Origin: Lagopus muta
Lineage: Eukaryota > Chordata > Aves > Galliformes > Phasianidae
Assembly: GCF_023343835.1 (NCBI RefSeq)
Contig: NC_064442.1
Location: forward strand, 19,640,501-19,704,500
Length of the DNA stretch: 64,000 nt
Reading direction: 5' to 3'
The translations under genes were made by a program, and so were the position numbers. Below the pieces are notes generated by a model. That model did not search any database and had not been told where the DNA came from. It saw nothing but the letters and a program-made list of their open reading frames with translations. Positions 32,769-45,545 of the stretch are shown here, in pieces (position 1 is the first letter of the stretch; each line of letters opens with the position of its first letter).

Positions 32769-33951
32769 GCCGTGTTCCTAGAGGCACGTGACGACAGAAA
32801 AATTCCATGGTCATGAAGCATCAAAGCAGCTAGCGGTTGGTGACTGCCAAGACCTTGCTAGTAATTAATATCTTGCTTCTGTCCTCTGAAATGTTTTGCT
32901 GCAGATTCATACTGCCTACCATATGAACAGTTCATCTGCATTCCTGTCTGCATGACTGCAGATGGGAAAAGGGGCCCAGATCAGCAGGGATGCGGCAGAG
33001 GCAGAGAAGACCACCGAGATACTGCTTGAACTCAACATGCACTTACGGAAACTGCGCTGGCTGTTACTTTGCTATATGCCAAAGTAATGGCAATGAAGGC
33101 TGATTCACAGGAAGGGAGAGTAGAACTGGGAGCCAGACACTCTTTTCTGTAGAGGTTGCTGGCTGGGATGTCTAACCACTGCCACATGTTCCCTGTCAAC
33201 TCTTTAGCAGCATTCCTTGGCAGCTTGATGATGTCCTCATACTTTTACCAACCAGATGTGCTCTGCCACCAGCCTCTGTGAAATTCAGTGTTGAAGTATA
33301 CGAGAGTTCACCTCTGAAATGCTCTGAGTGTGCAGGCCATGGGAAAGTAACGCTATGAGACGCTATTCCTCCTTGTGGGCAATCAGAGACATGCAGGAGG
33401 TTGTGGGAGAAGTTCAGACAGAACATGGAGATCGTACAGTCCCAAATGAGAGATAAGACCCACGTGCCCATGGATGTTTTCAAGCTCAATGGCATGGAAA
33501 AAAGATTGGAGCTAGAGGAAATCCCCCTGTAAGCTGCACTGAGGACCACCTGTATGTTTCCTACACTCATCACGCTAATGCTCATGCTCTTTGACAACTC
33601 GATCAGCAAGGTAGACAGTAGAATTGAGTGTGCCCTGAGTAAGCATGCTGATGTCGCTAAGCTGAGACTGATAGTGAAGAAGGAGGGGGGAACAACTTTA
33701 AACCAAAAGAGGGGAGATTGAAGTTTGATGTTAGAAAGACGTGTTTTACTCTGAGGGTGGCGAGGCGCTGGGACGGGTTGTGAAACAAGGGTGTGGAGGT
33801 AGTGAAAACAGAGAAGGGTAACTTGAAGAGTGCGTGAGGTGGACTGTGACTAGGATGTCTGTAGCCATGCTTCATGGTGGTCCGACGGACTGTCTGTACA
33901 CCCATCATTGTTTTATCTCTTCCTAACGACGGTGGGCCATGTAGTCATATT
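32769..33951. other. block B, unit 2: upstream region of keratin a6
   Basis: Inverted copy of 26,698-27,880. Includes the CR1-like remnant at 33,540-33,830. No gene supported. Confidence 0.55.
33540..33830 (+). mobile_element. old CR1-like fragment in block B, unit 2
   Basis: Plus-strand counterpart of 26,827-27,110 with the same decayed reverse-transcriptase and C-terminal similarity. Confidence 0.5.
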
Positions 33952-35680
33952 CAGTGTGATGACGAGTAGAGGTGAGAGTCATGCTCTTCTCTTTTATGGG
34001 GCTCTTGAGAGGAATGTCCACAGCCATCTTCCTTGGTGACTTGAACATGTTGTCCATGTTATTCCAAGCAGGAACAGATATCAGCCTGGGTAGTGGAAAA
34101 AGCTGTTGGCACTCACCAAATCTGGCTGTGGGAGTGAGATCAAAGTAATGCCAGCGTCCTTCCCTAAAACTGACCCATACTCAAATTAACCTGCTTTGCT
34201 CAGCGACGCATTAATCTCATTGACCACAGTCCTGCATGGCCTCCTTTTGAGGAGAGGCTCGGGGCTGGGAGTCCACTCCGCGCATTTCCAAGTTCAAAAT
34301 GACATAGCATCAGCCTCCCAGAGCACCCGCCTGTCATCATGAATGGGGAAGAGATGGGAAAAACCCTGAACCGCAGGCACACATGAGTCACGCGGCTGTG
34401 GAAAGCAGTGGAAAAGGTGTCCTGGCCTCAGGCACGCCAGGAATAGCAGGCCTCCCAAGTGCCACTTTCCTCATCATAGACATTACTGAAGGGCTTTGAA
34501 CCATTCCTGAAGCAAGTGGAATGTCTAGCGCTGCGTCCTTCGAAAGCGCTGCCTCTCTGTGACTAGTGCAGATCCTATGTCACTTGTCTTGGCTTGGAGA
34601 GGACTTTTGGATATGATCCACCCAACCCAGTGTCTGATGAAAGCTCACCCAGGTGAGCTTTCTCTGCTGGATCACCTGGGAACAACTGCTTGGCACTGCC
34701 CGGTCCAAGCCTGTGGGTGTCCCCTCTTCCTGACAACACTACTTGATGACTGCGGAGAAGTAAATGTGAGCCGGCGTCGGAAATGGGGAAGAAAGCCAAA
34801 CTGGAGAAGCAAGGAAAGGTGATGATCATGTGGAGTGTGTTCAGTGTGCGTTCCCTGTGGGGATGATCAGAGGCCTGGTGCTCCAGCCCTGTGGGGATAG
34901 CGTGACATTGTGACGCAGAGTCTGAGAGACCAGGGTTTTCTTAGCTGCAAGGCAAAACCTTCTACCTGTGGGCATGAAAGAGCAGCCCTCCAGTGCCTAG
35001 AAAAGATGACAGAGTTGGCAGGAGGAGGTCATCTTGCCTTGCTTGTGTCCTGAACAGCTGGCAGGCCACGGCAGCTACTCCAGGTACATCAGACCAGACA
35101 GAGGAAGTGTTTACAGCCCAAACGTAGAGCTCTTGTTATGCATCTTGGACGTTCATGACAATCCTTCATAGGAGCAACCAAAGGAACTCTCAGCTAGTAA
35201 GGGCTCTGCACATGTCAGCATCTTGCTGTGGGACTCAAGGTACACATGTAATCTACCCCTGAATCCCTTCCATGGACTCCAGAGCCCAGGGGAAATGAAA
35301 AGACAAAACTTGGCCCGCGTGGTTGTCACGTGGCCTGTTCACGGGAAAACAGAATGCTTCCTTCTGTCCTGCTTTGGGCCCAGCAGGCTGGCAAGTGAGA
35401 GGTTTGCATCATGAAAGACTGGTGGAAGGCTGTGCCTGTCTTGAAGAGTCTGGAGAGTGAAGGAGGAATGGCAAGAGATGTACCCGAGTGCTGTGGAGAG
35501 GGACTGCGCTCCAGTGGCAGTGGGAAAGAGGCATGTGTGCAGCCCGTGCTGCAGAGGTGGGTCACAAACGGTACTGTTTCTGAGGACTGCAGCTTCATGG
35601 AGGGAGCCTGAGTGCAAGGCATCTCAGGAGGTCCATTGCTAGTCCAAGGAAGAGTTACAAGCATGGCTAGTCCAAAGTGA
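33952..35680. other. block A, unit 2, first part
   Basis: Direct copy of 3679 to about 5405. After TCCAAAGTGA at 35,680 the homology to other A blocks stops and 1.5 kb of extra sequence begins. No gene supported; the 22-bp inverted repeat is at 34,640-34,661. Confidence 0.6.
35279..35680. repeat. 0.4-kb direct duplication, left copy
   Basis: This segment recurs at 37,171-37,573 in the same orientation. The pair flanks the extra segment, so unequal recombination at this block-A sequence probably brought it in. Confidence 0.8.
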
Positions 35681-36276
35681 AGGAAACATTTTCTGTTAGA
35701 AATTACCAAAAGTTTGTGTGTATGCATGATCTTAGTAATCTACATCCTTCCCTTGATTCCTGATTGAGACATTTACTCTAATTGTCCTGCTTTACTCTGC
35801 ACATGCTTCTCACTGACCAGAGTCCTGCATGGCATCCTTTCTAGGAGGGGCTCAGGGCAGGGTGCCAAACATGGAAATTGTTTCTTGAAAGTCAGGATTG
35901 AAACAGCCCACCCCTTGCATTTCAAGTACAAAGTATCATAGCATCAGCCTCCCTGAGCACCTGTCTGTCATCACCATGTGGAAGAATTGGGAAAAACCCT
36001 GAACCGCAGGCACCCATGAGTCATGTAGGTGTGGAAAGGAGTGGAAAAGGTGTCCCGGCCTCAGGCAAGCAAGGAATAGGAGATCTTCTCTTGTCATTCC
36101 TCCCAAATTGTTCCTTTCCCCATCAGCAACATTTCCAAAGGGCATTGAACTTTTCCTGTAACAAGTGGTACTTCTAGAAAGTCCTGTGTTGCTTCCTTTG
36201 AAAGCATTCCCTTTGTTTGTTTGACTTATGCAGAGCCTGTGTGGCTTGTGTTTGCATGGAAGAACTCTTTGGATAT
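35681..36276. other. diverged block-A paralogue unique to unit 2
   Basis: About 0.6 kb resembling 3880-4330 (CAGCCTCC-CTGAGCACC, AAAAACCCTGAACCGCAGGCA, GTGGAAAAGGTGTCC) but clearly more diverged than the other A copies are from each other. It ends TTTGGATAT, where a CR1 is inserted, and resumes at about 37,113 with ACCCAGTGTG. Confidence 0.7.
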
Positions 36277-37113
36277 CACAGATCACACAGAATCACAGAA
36301 TCACCCGGGTTGGAAGGGACCCCAAGGATCAGGTAGTTCCAATCCCCCTGCCTAACAGGGCCACCAAACATACACATTCAGATCAGGTTGCCCAGGACCC
36401 CGTCCAACCTGGCCTTAAACACGTCCAAGGACGGGGCATCCACAACTTCCCTGGGCAGCCCGTTCCAGGGCCTAACCACTCTCCTAGTAAAGAACTTCCC
36501 CCTAACATCCAACCTAAATCTTCCCTCCTTCAACTTAAAACCATTTCCCCTAGTCCTGCTGTTGTCAGCCCTTTTGAAGAGTTTCCTCCCCTCCTGGGTG
36601 TAGGTTCCCTTCAGGTATTGATATGCTGCAATGAGGTCACCCCACAGCCTTCTCTTCTCCAGGCTGAACAAGCCCAACTCCCTCAGCCTGTCCTCATAGG
36701 GGAGGTGCTCCAGCCCCCTGATCATCTTAGTCGCCCTCCTCTGGACCCTTTCCAAAATCTCAATGTCTTTCTTGTACTGAGGGCTCCACACCTGGACACA
36801 GTACTCCAGATGGGGCCTCACAAGAGCCGAGTAGAGAGGGACAATCACCTCCCTGTCCCTGCTGGCCACCCCTCTCCTGATGGAGCCCAGGATCCCATTT
36901 GCCTTTCGAGCTGCCAGAGCGCACTGCTGGCTCATATTCAGTCTCTTGTCCATCAGGACCCCCAGGTCCTTCTCTGCCGAGCTGCTCTCAAGGACCACTC
37001 CTCCCAGCCAGTACAGGTGCCTGGGGTTCTTCCAGCCCAAATGCAAAACCCTGCACTTTGCTGTGTTGAACCTCATCAGGTTCACCCGAGCCCAGCCCTC
37101 CAGCCTGTCGATC
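36277..37113 (-). mobile_element. young 5'-truncated CR1 LINE
   Basis: Minus-strand CR1 with an open 235-codon frame (37,085-36,378) for the C-terminal part of ORF2: [57 protein letters not shown] and a terminal [10 protein letters not shown] segment. Downstream lies a CR1-type 3' end with the ATTCTGTG-like octamer repeat at 36,283-36,297. The reverse-transcriptase palm is missing through 5' truncation. No target-site duplication is visible, as usual for CR1. The open frame and intact 3' end show it is far younger than the spacer CR1s. Confidence 0.93.
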
Positions 37114-37170
37114 TATTACAACCCAGTGTGCACAGAAATATCGCCTGGGTGAGGTTTCTCTACTGGTAAT

Positions 37171-37573
37171 CCAGAGCCCAAAGGAAACGAAATGTCCAAA
37201 ACTTGGCCTGCGTGGTTGTCACGTGGCCTGTTCACGGGAAAACAGAATGCTTCCTTCTGTCCTGCTTTGGGCCCAGCAGGCTGGCAAGTGAGAGGTTTGC
37301 ATCATGAAAGACTGGTGGAAGGCTGTGCCTGTCTTGAAGAGTCTGGAGAGTGAAGGAGGAATGGCAAGAGATGTACCCGAGTGCTGTGGAGAGGGACTGC
37401 GCTCCAGTGGCAGTGGGAAAGAGGCATGTGTGCAGCCCATGCTGCAGAGGTGGGTCACAAACGGTACTGTTTCTGAGGACTGCAGCTTCATGGAGGGAGC
37501 CTGAGTGCAAGGCATCTCAGGAGGTCCATTGCTAGTCCAAGGAAGAGTTACAAGCATGGCTAGTCCAAAGTGA
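37171..37573. repeat. 0.4-kb direct duplication, right copy
   Basis: Second copy of 35,279-35,680. Its first ~40 bp are diverged and belong to the paralogous segment; from about 37,198 it agrees closely with the normal block A. Confidence 0.8.
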
Positions 37574-40446
37574 GGGCACACTGCTCAGTGTGTGGCCTTG
37601 TTGAAACTGCAGGTTCATAATGCAGGCATGCAGAGTCCTCAACTTCTTTGGATACTTGCTTTGTGCTTTCCTTGTGAAATGCTTGTGGTCCTCAAGCAGC
37701 CCATCAAGTCTTGGTTCAGCGCCGTAATGCCCAGGGAGGAGATGACGGTGGAGCAGTTGGATCTGGACTGAAGGAGGCTGCATGTAATGCAGAGCCCTCA
37801 CGGGAGCAGGCTGAGGGCCAGAACTGCAGCCCTTGGAGAGAGAAGTTCATGGATGAGCATTTGACCCTGCAGGAGCTGCCACGCACGGGACACACATTCT
37901 GCTGTGTTCATTTCCTAAAGGAGAGCACCCTGTTGTATGCACACGTCCTGGAGCAGTTCTTGAACAATTGCAGCCTGAGCATTGCACTGTACACTAACCT
38001 TACCTCCACATTCCCCATTCCTCTGCAGCGCACTGTGGGATGATGAAGAAGAGGATGGGTGGGAGAAGACAGATGTTGTTTTATGTTTCCTTTCATCTCT
38101 GGATATGTTAGCCTGCTTTTAATAACAGGCAGCAGATTACATTAATCTGAGTCTGTTGTTCTCATAACAGTCATCAGCGATGGATCTCCTTGTTCTTGTC
38201 TCAACCCTGGAGTCTGCTTTTAGTGTAGCTATACCGAGGGCTGCAGAAAGCACCAACTTGTGAACAGATGGTCCTCACTGTTAACGCTTAAAGGAGGACA
38301 CCTGACAGCACTGAGTCCCCGCGGATCTTCCCTGAGGCCCTGGGGCTTTGCTGGCTGACCTGTTCCCAACCCTTGCACACAGAGAGGTGGAGGTTGCGCC
38401 GTCCTCTGTTCTCCTCCTCTGGGGAAGAAGTGCAAAATGACATGTGGTGGAGATGATGGAATCTGGCAACTATTTCATTCTGCCCAATGTACTTATCGGT
38501 GTGTTGTAGAGAAGGAGGGGGCTCCTCAGTGCCTTCTTTCAGTCCCAGGTCTACCAGCCTGAGCAGTAAAGTTCCTGTGGAGAATGGGGCACCTGGGTGT
38601 ATTGGGTGAAGCGTGTAAAGGAGAAGGGATACCTGGAGTGACCCTGAGGGGATAGTGAGGAGAGAGAGGATGAGTGGTAGCCCCTTGCTGGTACACGGTT
38701 AGTTCCCTGCAGTTGTGCCACTGAAAAAGTGAAAGGAGACGCACAAACGCTTTCCCTCTCCAGCAAATCCTATCCAGCTTGTCCTATTTTTTGTTTGTCT
38801 CGTGTGCCTGGCTCTTGTCTGCAGCCAGGATGTGTGGATGGCACAGGGAAGATGCCTGCAGATGCGTGCAGGTCTTACCAGAGCCAGCTCTTGCCTTGTT
38901 CTCCCAACAGGCTCTAGCAGCACAGCCTATCCCAGACCTTCCTGGGCCTGCTGCCAGTGCCTGAGGCTGGTCTCCACCCACGGCAGGTAAACCAGTGCTG
39001 TCCTGGGAGCCTTGGAAGCCCCACCTCCTACACAGCTGGGCTGGGCAGGCAGCCCTGCAGGATCAGGTCAGAGAGTTTTCTCTGGCTCCCTGCTTCTGCC
39101 TGCCCTTGCTGCTCCCTGTGAGCTGGAGGGTAGTGGCAATCATTCATTGTGGCTGGGGCTGTCCACTTCCATCTGCTCTGTCCTGATCACATTTGTCCCT
39201 TCCTTGCCCAGCAGCACTCCAAAAATGCTGTGGAGCAGCACTTGCAGCGCACCACTCAGCTCTGCCTGGGAAGACCAGTTGTTTGGGGGAGAGGGGCTTG
39301 TGCTAGCTAGGCTGACACACAGCGGGTGCACGCAAATGCCCACACAAGCATGGGCATGTGCAGGCAGCATAGTTCTAAGCTGGATGGAGAGCAGCACCAG
39401 TTGGAGCATTCAGGAGAGCAGTAACAGGCCTTGCGTAGCACAAACAAGAGCTCCAACCCATGAGGCATACGGAGGTGAGCTTACCCAAAAAGCTTTAAAA
39501 GTGAATCCTGACCATAACAAGACATCAGAGAACTGTGATCACCTGGATACAGGCTTATGCTCCTTTGGTGTGAGACCTTGCTTTCTTTTTGCTGTCTCCT
39601 GGTATATTATGTCGCTGTGGAACGAGGTTGTGTTAATTATGTTAATGCATACCAGACGTCCTTCTTGCCATCCTTCCTTCTCTGTGCTTTTAGCCATGCA
39701 GTGGCCTTCCCCTGACATGGTTCCTCCACACCTGCCTAGCTTAGTGAGCACAGGCCCTGACCCTTCTTTGTTGCCTTCTGATTGATGGCTGCTGCCTTGT
39801 GAGGGAAACCAGCAGAAGGTCACTGTATCCCACAGCAGCTGAGGTGCAGACCCTGCAGTCCAATCCTGCTCAAGGCATGGTCGAGAAGAGCAGGCTGTTC
39901 AGAGCCGTGTCTGGGGGCATGTTGCTTATTCCAGTGAGACAGACTCCTCAGCATCCCTGGAAAGCTCAATCCCATCTTTGTCCATCTTCACAGGACACGA
40001 GGAATACTGTGTGTGGTGTTCTGTGGATTCCCACTGATGGCATGGCTTTTTTTCCTCTCACAGGGGTGGCACTGAGAAGAGGCTGCCTCTCTTGTGCTTC
40101 TTCTTCCTGCCCAGCTTCCCTCTGCAGGTACTAAAGTCGAGGACGGGATGCCCCCTGAGCCTTCTGCCCTCCGCACAAACCATTCCCTGCTCTTCCTGCT
40201 TCTCCTGTTAGAACACATCACAGAAGCACAGAGTGGTTGAGGCTGGAAGGAGCCACAGCTGGACGTGTTGTCTTTTTGTAGCTGGGGATGGACTCGCTGC
40301 CATGGGACAGGGCAGGTTCTCCCTCCTCTGTTTCCAGTGAGAAGAGGTAAGCTGAAGGCAGTGGGCACTGCTTTTCTAATCAGAGCAGGTGACCAATGGC
40401 GTTAGAAGGAAACAAAATCACAATTCCAAGATCTGCAGCACAAAGA
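37574..40446. other. block A, unit 2, second part
   Basis: Direct copy of about 5406-8279. The tRNA segment is absent: GGTTGTGTTAATTATG at about 39,625-39,640. The open frame 39,012-39,785 equals 6845-7618; no domain recognised. Confidence 0.6.
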
Positions 40447-40577
40447 TTTAATGACAAGGAAAAAGCAAAGTGTCTCCGTACAGAGAGGGAGAAAAATGTT
40501 TTTAGTTTTCAGGGAGGTTGAGAGAACAATCCATCCATTCCTGGGATGCGTTCTCCAGATGGGACAATCCATCGGCT

Positions 40578-40877
40578 TCAGCAGATGAATCTGCTGGGCG
40601 GGTGAGGCAGACACAGCCCAGTGCCCCCAGAAGAGATGGGAACGCCCGCGGAGCTGAGGGAGCTGCCAACAGCAGCTGACAGAGAGGATCCCACGGCTGT
40701 GCTCTGAGGGAAGGAGGTGAGGATGGGGCCCGGCAGGGTCACCACCACAGGGGAGGCCTGGATGGCCACAGTTGAGTCAGCGCAGCGGGCGACACATGGC
40801 TCATTGCAGCTGCTTGCCAGTGGGGTTGGGCCAGAGGCACCGCAGGGGGACGGGACGCAGGGTCTGCAGCACGACAT
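40578..40877 (-). CDS. feather-type beta-keratin, copy c7, six residues shorter
   Basis: A 99-residue version of the c-type protein (N25, A38, Q40). An in-frame 18-bp deletion removes part of the Gly/Leu-rich tail, giving [18 protein letters not shown], with R to H in the LPRP motif. In other copies the site is flanked by repeated GAGCCCCCAGA-like sequence, so slippage or repeat-mediated deletion is likely. Filament core and cysteines are intact. Intron 40,899-41,621 (723 bp); exon 2 from 40,898; poly(A) signal ATTAAA 40,452-40,447. It could still be a working keratin. Confidence 0.9.
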   Translation of the reverse strand: MSCCRPCVPSPCGASGPTPLASSCNEPCVARCADSTVAIQASPVVVTLPGPILTSFPQSTAVGSSLSAAVGSSLSSAGVPISSGGTGLCLPHPPSRFIC

Positions 40878-41621
40878 CTCTCGTTGAGGGAGGCAAAGCT
40901 GAAACACAGAGCAGGGAGGGAACACGGACCCAAAAATCAGTCAGCCCGTCTTTCTTTGCGTTGGCTCTCTCACCAACTCCCTTTGCTGCCCTCCAGCTCT
41001 CTTTCTGGCTCCGTGTCGTCAAAGCACCTGCAGATGCTGTTGCTACCACAGTCTGCAGTGTGACAGCTCTCCTGCAGGCTGAGTTGGAAAGACTGTCAGG
41101 AAAGCTGCGACTAACTGGGTGCTGATTGCACCAGGACTGCCTCCTATGTTCCTGGTGCCGTCACATGGGTGAAGATTGCTGACACTAGACCAGGACATAG
41201 AGGCAGGCCAGAAAAGACGTTGGACCAAACTTGCTGGGAAAACACACCGGGTCTTTACAGTTCCCATCATCCTCAGCACGCCATCTGAATTGCCCTGCAG
41301 AAGAACGCTTCCCACTTCTTGAAGAAGGCCCGGGAGAGTCTCTGGAAAGACTCATCTCTCACATGAATTTCACAACGTTGAAGATGGCGCAGGATGCACC
41401 CGGCTGTTCTCTTCGAGGCCAGCTGCTGCAGGTCCTAATTCTCTGGACATACGTCCTCCATGCCAACAACCATCAGTCTCACTGTGTCACTGAGATAGCG
41501 TCTCTTCCCAGCCCTCCACCCAATTTCCCAGTGGACTACACAGACCAAGTAGCAAGGGGACTCAACAGCAAGGGGACAGCACTTGGTCCCAGCTGGAGAG
41601 CTGGAGTGACTTTGTGCTTAC

Positions 41622-41687
41622 CTCGTTCCTCAAGGAAAGTGAGGGAAGAGGGGGCGATGCAGAGCCTGCAGCAGCACGGGCTTTTAT
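41622..41687 (-). promoter_or_regulatory. TATA box and exon 1 of keratin c7
   Basis: ATAAAA at 41,687-41,682 (minus); donor GTAAGC at 41,621-41,616. Same as the other c promoters. Confidence 0.8.
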
Positions 41688-43670
41688 GCTGTGTTGCAGA
41701 GGCCCCACAGGGCAGAAACATTCCTGGCTCATGAAGCATTGAAGCATCTGGTGCTGGCTGATTGCAGGGACCTGCCAGGTAATTAAGACCACTCTTCTTT
41801 CATCTGAAATGTTTAGCTCCAGAATCACACTGTCTGACATCAGATTAATTCATCTGTCCCCAGATGTCGTAAGACCAAACAAGCGGGAAGACTCAGTCTC
41901 CTCTGGCAGGCAGGAGTTAGAGCCGTGATCAGATTTCCTATGCACATATACTGAAAGTTATGTATTCTATTTCTATGCATGTACACGTGTATATACTGTG
42001 TGACCAAACAGATGCCCGCATCCTTTCCTGAGCATTACCCACACTCAGATTGACCTGCTTTTCTCTACATGTTCATACCCCTGGCCCAAGGCCTAGGATG
42101 TTTTTCTTTTGCGGAGCGGCTTCGGACAGTGTTCCACATAGTGAAGTCTCTTTGTTGTGGGCCACAGATGCAACATCCCATTCCATGCATTTCAAAGTAC
42201 AAAGGCATATGGGATTAGCCTCCCAGAGCACCTGTCTGTCATTGTCATGTGGAAGAATTGGGGAAACCCCTGAAGTGCAGGCACACACAAGTCACGTAGC
42301 TGTGGAGTGCGGAGCTTCTGGACTCTTTTCTGCCACAGCACTGCTTTCTTCATCAAGGTCGTTTCTAAGGTTCTGTGTGCCATTCCTGAAACAACGAGTG
42401 TTTTACACATTCTGGTCCTGCTGCCATTCAAAGCATTGCCTTTTCATGGCTGGTGCGGACCTTGAGTTACTCATGTTGTACTGGAAAGGGCCTTTGGAGA
42501 TGATCTACTCCAATCCTCTGTGGGTTGCAGGCACACCTAGATGAGGTTTCTAGGTGGGACACATCACCCTTTGTAGATCTCCCCCACTACATGGAGTTTT
42601 CGTGTAAGTCCTGGCCCTAACTGCAATCCACTCCTTCAATTTCCCCTGATGACTGGTTTACTTACTGGCCGCTTTTGTGAGGTAAGAGGCATTTTTGGCC
42701 ACCAAATTGGAACGCCTCCACCTGAGAAGGGGCTGATGTGTCGGACACCAGAAGTAACCTGGGGATCTCTCTGATGACCTTCCCACACCTGCAGGAAAAG
42801 TTGCCAGCAGTGCTGCTGAGAAGCTCCTGAAGTAGCGGAGTAAGCACTGCAAATGGAGGGGAAGGAGACAGCAGAATTGAAGGAAGGAAGCCTTCCTCCT
42901 TCCTACATCTGGGACTGGAAGGGAAAGACGTGCTGAGACAGATTTCCCCTCCTCCTTCCAGTAAGTCCATCAGGAAGAGCTTTCTGGGCACACGCATGCA
43001 AGTGATATGCTCAGCAGGTGGCGCAGTATTTCTGGCCATGGTTGTAGCAGTGTTCATGCAAAGAAGGATGAGGCAACCTCTTTTGTTGCAGTCTGCAGCA
43101 TTTAGTCAGAGCAGTTGAGAAGAAGGGGATTGGGAGGCAAACCAGAAGCATTTCTCCAGTTGTGAGAGAAGATCAGGTTTGTGTTCTGCGGCCCAGGAGA
43201 ACCTCGTGACGTCCAAGAAAGCCACGTGCAAGCACTTGCACCTGGGTTGAGAAACCCCCCACTACTAATACGAGCTGAGGGATGAAAGGATGGAGAGCAG
43301 CCCTAACAAAAAGGACTTGGCCATACTGGTGTGTGGCAGCAGCTGGACGTGGGCCAGCAATGTACCCTTGCAGACCAGGAAGCCAACATCCTGGTCCAAG
43401 CAGTGAGGCCAGCAGGGAAAGAGAGGAGATCCTGGCACTCTGAATCCCTGCTCTCCCAACATCTCCTTTTATAACAGTCTCCGTATTGCAGAACGATTGA
43501 TTTTGGCAGTGTTCTCTGCGGGACTTCTTATTCTGATTTTGCCTGGGCATGGCCTTGTGGCCATGGGACAAGGAAGGTTCTCCCTCCTCTGTTTCCAGTG
43601 ATAAGAGGAAAGCTCAGGATGGCTTCTGCTGCAGAGCAGATGCAGAAATGTTTCGGGAAGAAAACAAATC
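41688..43670. other. intergenic region between keratin c7 and the unit-2 pseudogene
   Basis: Direct copy of 9539-11,519 with the unit-0 form (CTTCCACATGACAATGACAG) near 42,240. No gene supported. Confidence 0.55.
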
Positions 43671-43869
43671 ACAAGTGCCAAGGTATGCAGCACAAAGTCT
43701 TTAATGAGAAGGAAAGCAAAGTGTCTCTGTACAGAGAAGAAGAAAAATGTTTTCAGTCTAAGGGGAGCCCGAGAGAACGATCCATCCATTTCTGGGATGT
43801 GTTCTCCAGATGGGACGATCCATCAGCTTCAGCAGATGAAACTGTTGGGCGGGCGAGGCAGACACAGCC
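43671..43869 (-). pseudogene. 3'-end keratin pseudogene, unit 2
   Basis: Last 12 codons, stop at 43,829-43,831 and ATTAAA 43,705-43,700, as at 11,520-11,718. Confidence 0.8.
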
Positions 43870-44675
43870 TCGTATACTTCATCACTGAATTTTACCGAGA
43901 CAGTTGGCCATGCACTTCTTGCTGGAAAAAGCATGAGGACATTCCCCAAGGAATGATGCTTCAGAGATGATAGGGAACATGTGACATGGCTATAGACATT
44001 CCCAGTCAGCAATCTCATGAGAGAGAAGCATTTCACTCTCAGCTCCACTCTTCCTTGTTATATATCTGCCTTTGTTGACTTTTCCTTGGTAAAAAACAAA
44101 TAAAAAAACATTGCTGTTTCTGTAAGTGCATACCGAGTACAGGCAATGCCATCGTAGTCTTCACTCCTCCCTGCATCCCTGCAACAGCCCTGTTGATCTA
44201 GGCCCCTTTCCCCATCTGCAGTCATGCCATCCAGATGTGTCGATGGAACTTACACCAGCATCTACAGCACATCTCTGATGATGCCCAGGGAGAAACATCT
44301 CACAGATTTAGCCTGAGAGCTTGGACTGAAAGGAAAGAGCTAACCACTGGTGTCCTTCATGCCTGACGTTCACTGTGACTGGTGGCCATGCTCACCAGGA
44401 ACAGAGTAATGCTACAAATGACATTTCTGTGACGGAAATCCAATTGAAACCCCTGGAATGCTAAATGGAGAATTCCAACTCGAGTAATTGGCCTAGGGAC
44501 ACAGGAATACAGAGGAACTATTCTGATGGTAGGCAGTATGAATCTGCAGCATATCATTTCAGAGGAAAGAAGCAAGATAATTACTAGCAAGGTCTTGGCA
44601 GTCACCAACCGCTACCTGTTTTGATGCTTCATGACCATGGAATGTTTCTGTCGTCACGTGCCTCAGGAACACGGC
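43870..44675. other. upstream region of keratin a8
   Basis: Direct copy of 11,719-12,524. E-box CACGTG 44,655-44,660. No gene supported. Confidence 0.55.
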
Positions 44676-44741
44676 ATAAAAGCCCATGCTGCAGCAGGCT
44701 CAGCATCGCCTTTGCTTCCCTCACTTTCCTGCAGAAACGAG
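44676..44741 (+). promoter_or_regulatory. TATA box and exon 1 of keratin a8
   Basis: ATAAAA 44,676-44,681; exon 1 ends AAACGAG at 44,741 before GTAAGC; E-box CACGTG 44,655-44,660. Confidence 0.8.
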
Positions 44742-45545
44742 GTAAGCCTCCCTTCACTCGGACTCTGCCTGTGGGCTTGACTGTTGTCATGCTAGCTCCT
44801 CAGTTTGGGTCTGATGTAGGCTGCCTCAGTATGGCAATGGCAAATGTTTCAGGACTGTGAACGCTTTTCCTGAGGAAGAGTGGTGGATGTGTGGAGGTGG
44901 GAAGAAGTGGGATCTTTCAGGGCAAATCCAATTCAGGGAGTCAGAGGCAAGGATGTACGCCCTGCAGAGTCATTGCCTGCAGCAGGTGGCACTGACCAAA
45001 TAGCCAAGTGCATCCTGTGCTATCTTCTTTGCCTAGATTTTCATTTTTTGAGACGGGTATGATCAGTCTTTCCTCTCTTGACTATCTTGACTACCCCAAA
45101 ACTGGGTGAGACACCATGTGCGGCGTAACTTAGAGAACACAATGAGGATGGTAGGAGCAATGAAGGACAGCGTGCATTTTTAAGAGGAGATTGCTGTGAC
45201 ATCTCTTCGTCTCAGACTTCTTGCATTGTTCTAATCTCAGCAATATTTTCTGTGCTACTGCACCATGAAACACAGCAGGTAGTCCTGGTGCAACAAGCAT
45301 CCCAGGGAAATCAGTGATTTGCTGCCAGTCTTTCCAATAGGACCTACAGGTGCAATGGCACAGCTACTATCCGTGTTATCAGAATCGTCTGCACTCCCTT
45401 TCAGAGCACGGAACTGAAAACAGAACGAGAGCGGAGCAAGGAGTGAGGGTGAGAGAGCCAACGCAGAAAAAGAAAAGACTAACTGATTTTTGGGTCCGTG
45501 TTCCCTCCCTGCTCTGTGTTTCAGCTTTGCCTCCCTCAACGAGAG

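Larger units (their letters stand above)
3679..33951. repeat. higher-order repeat copy 1 (A-c1-a2-spacer-b3-c4-A-B-b5-spacer-a6-B)
   Basis: First copy of a directly repeated higher-order unit. Matching points recur about 32.15 kb further right: the spacer centres 14,968 and 47,119, and 30,319 and 62,468. It contains six keratin genes, two oppositely oriented CR1 spacers, two 3' keratin pseudogenes and one tRNA-Gln. It starts at the provirus, which hides the B block that should precede A. Boundaries are set at the B/A junction for convenience. Confidence 0.8.

Noticed and set aside
36228-37169. 313-codon plus-strand open frame
   Set aside because: It is the antisense strand of the CR1 ORF2 fragment.
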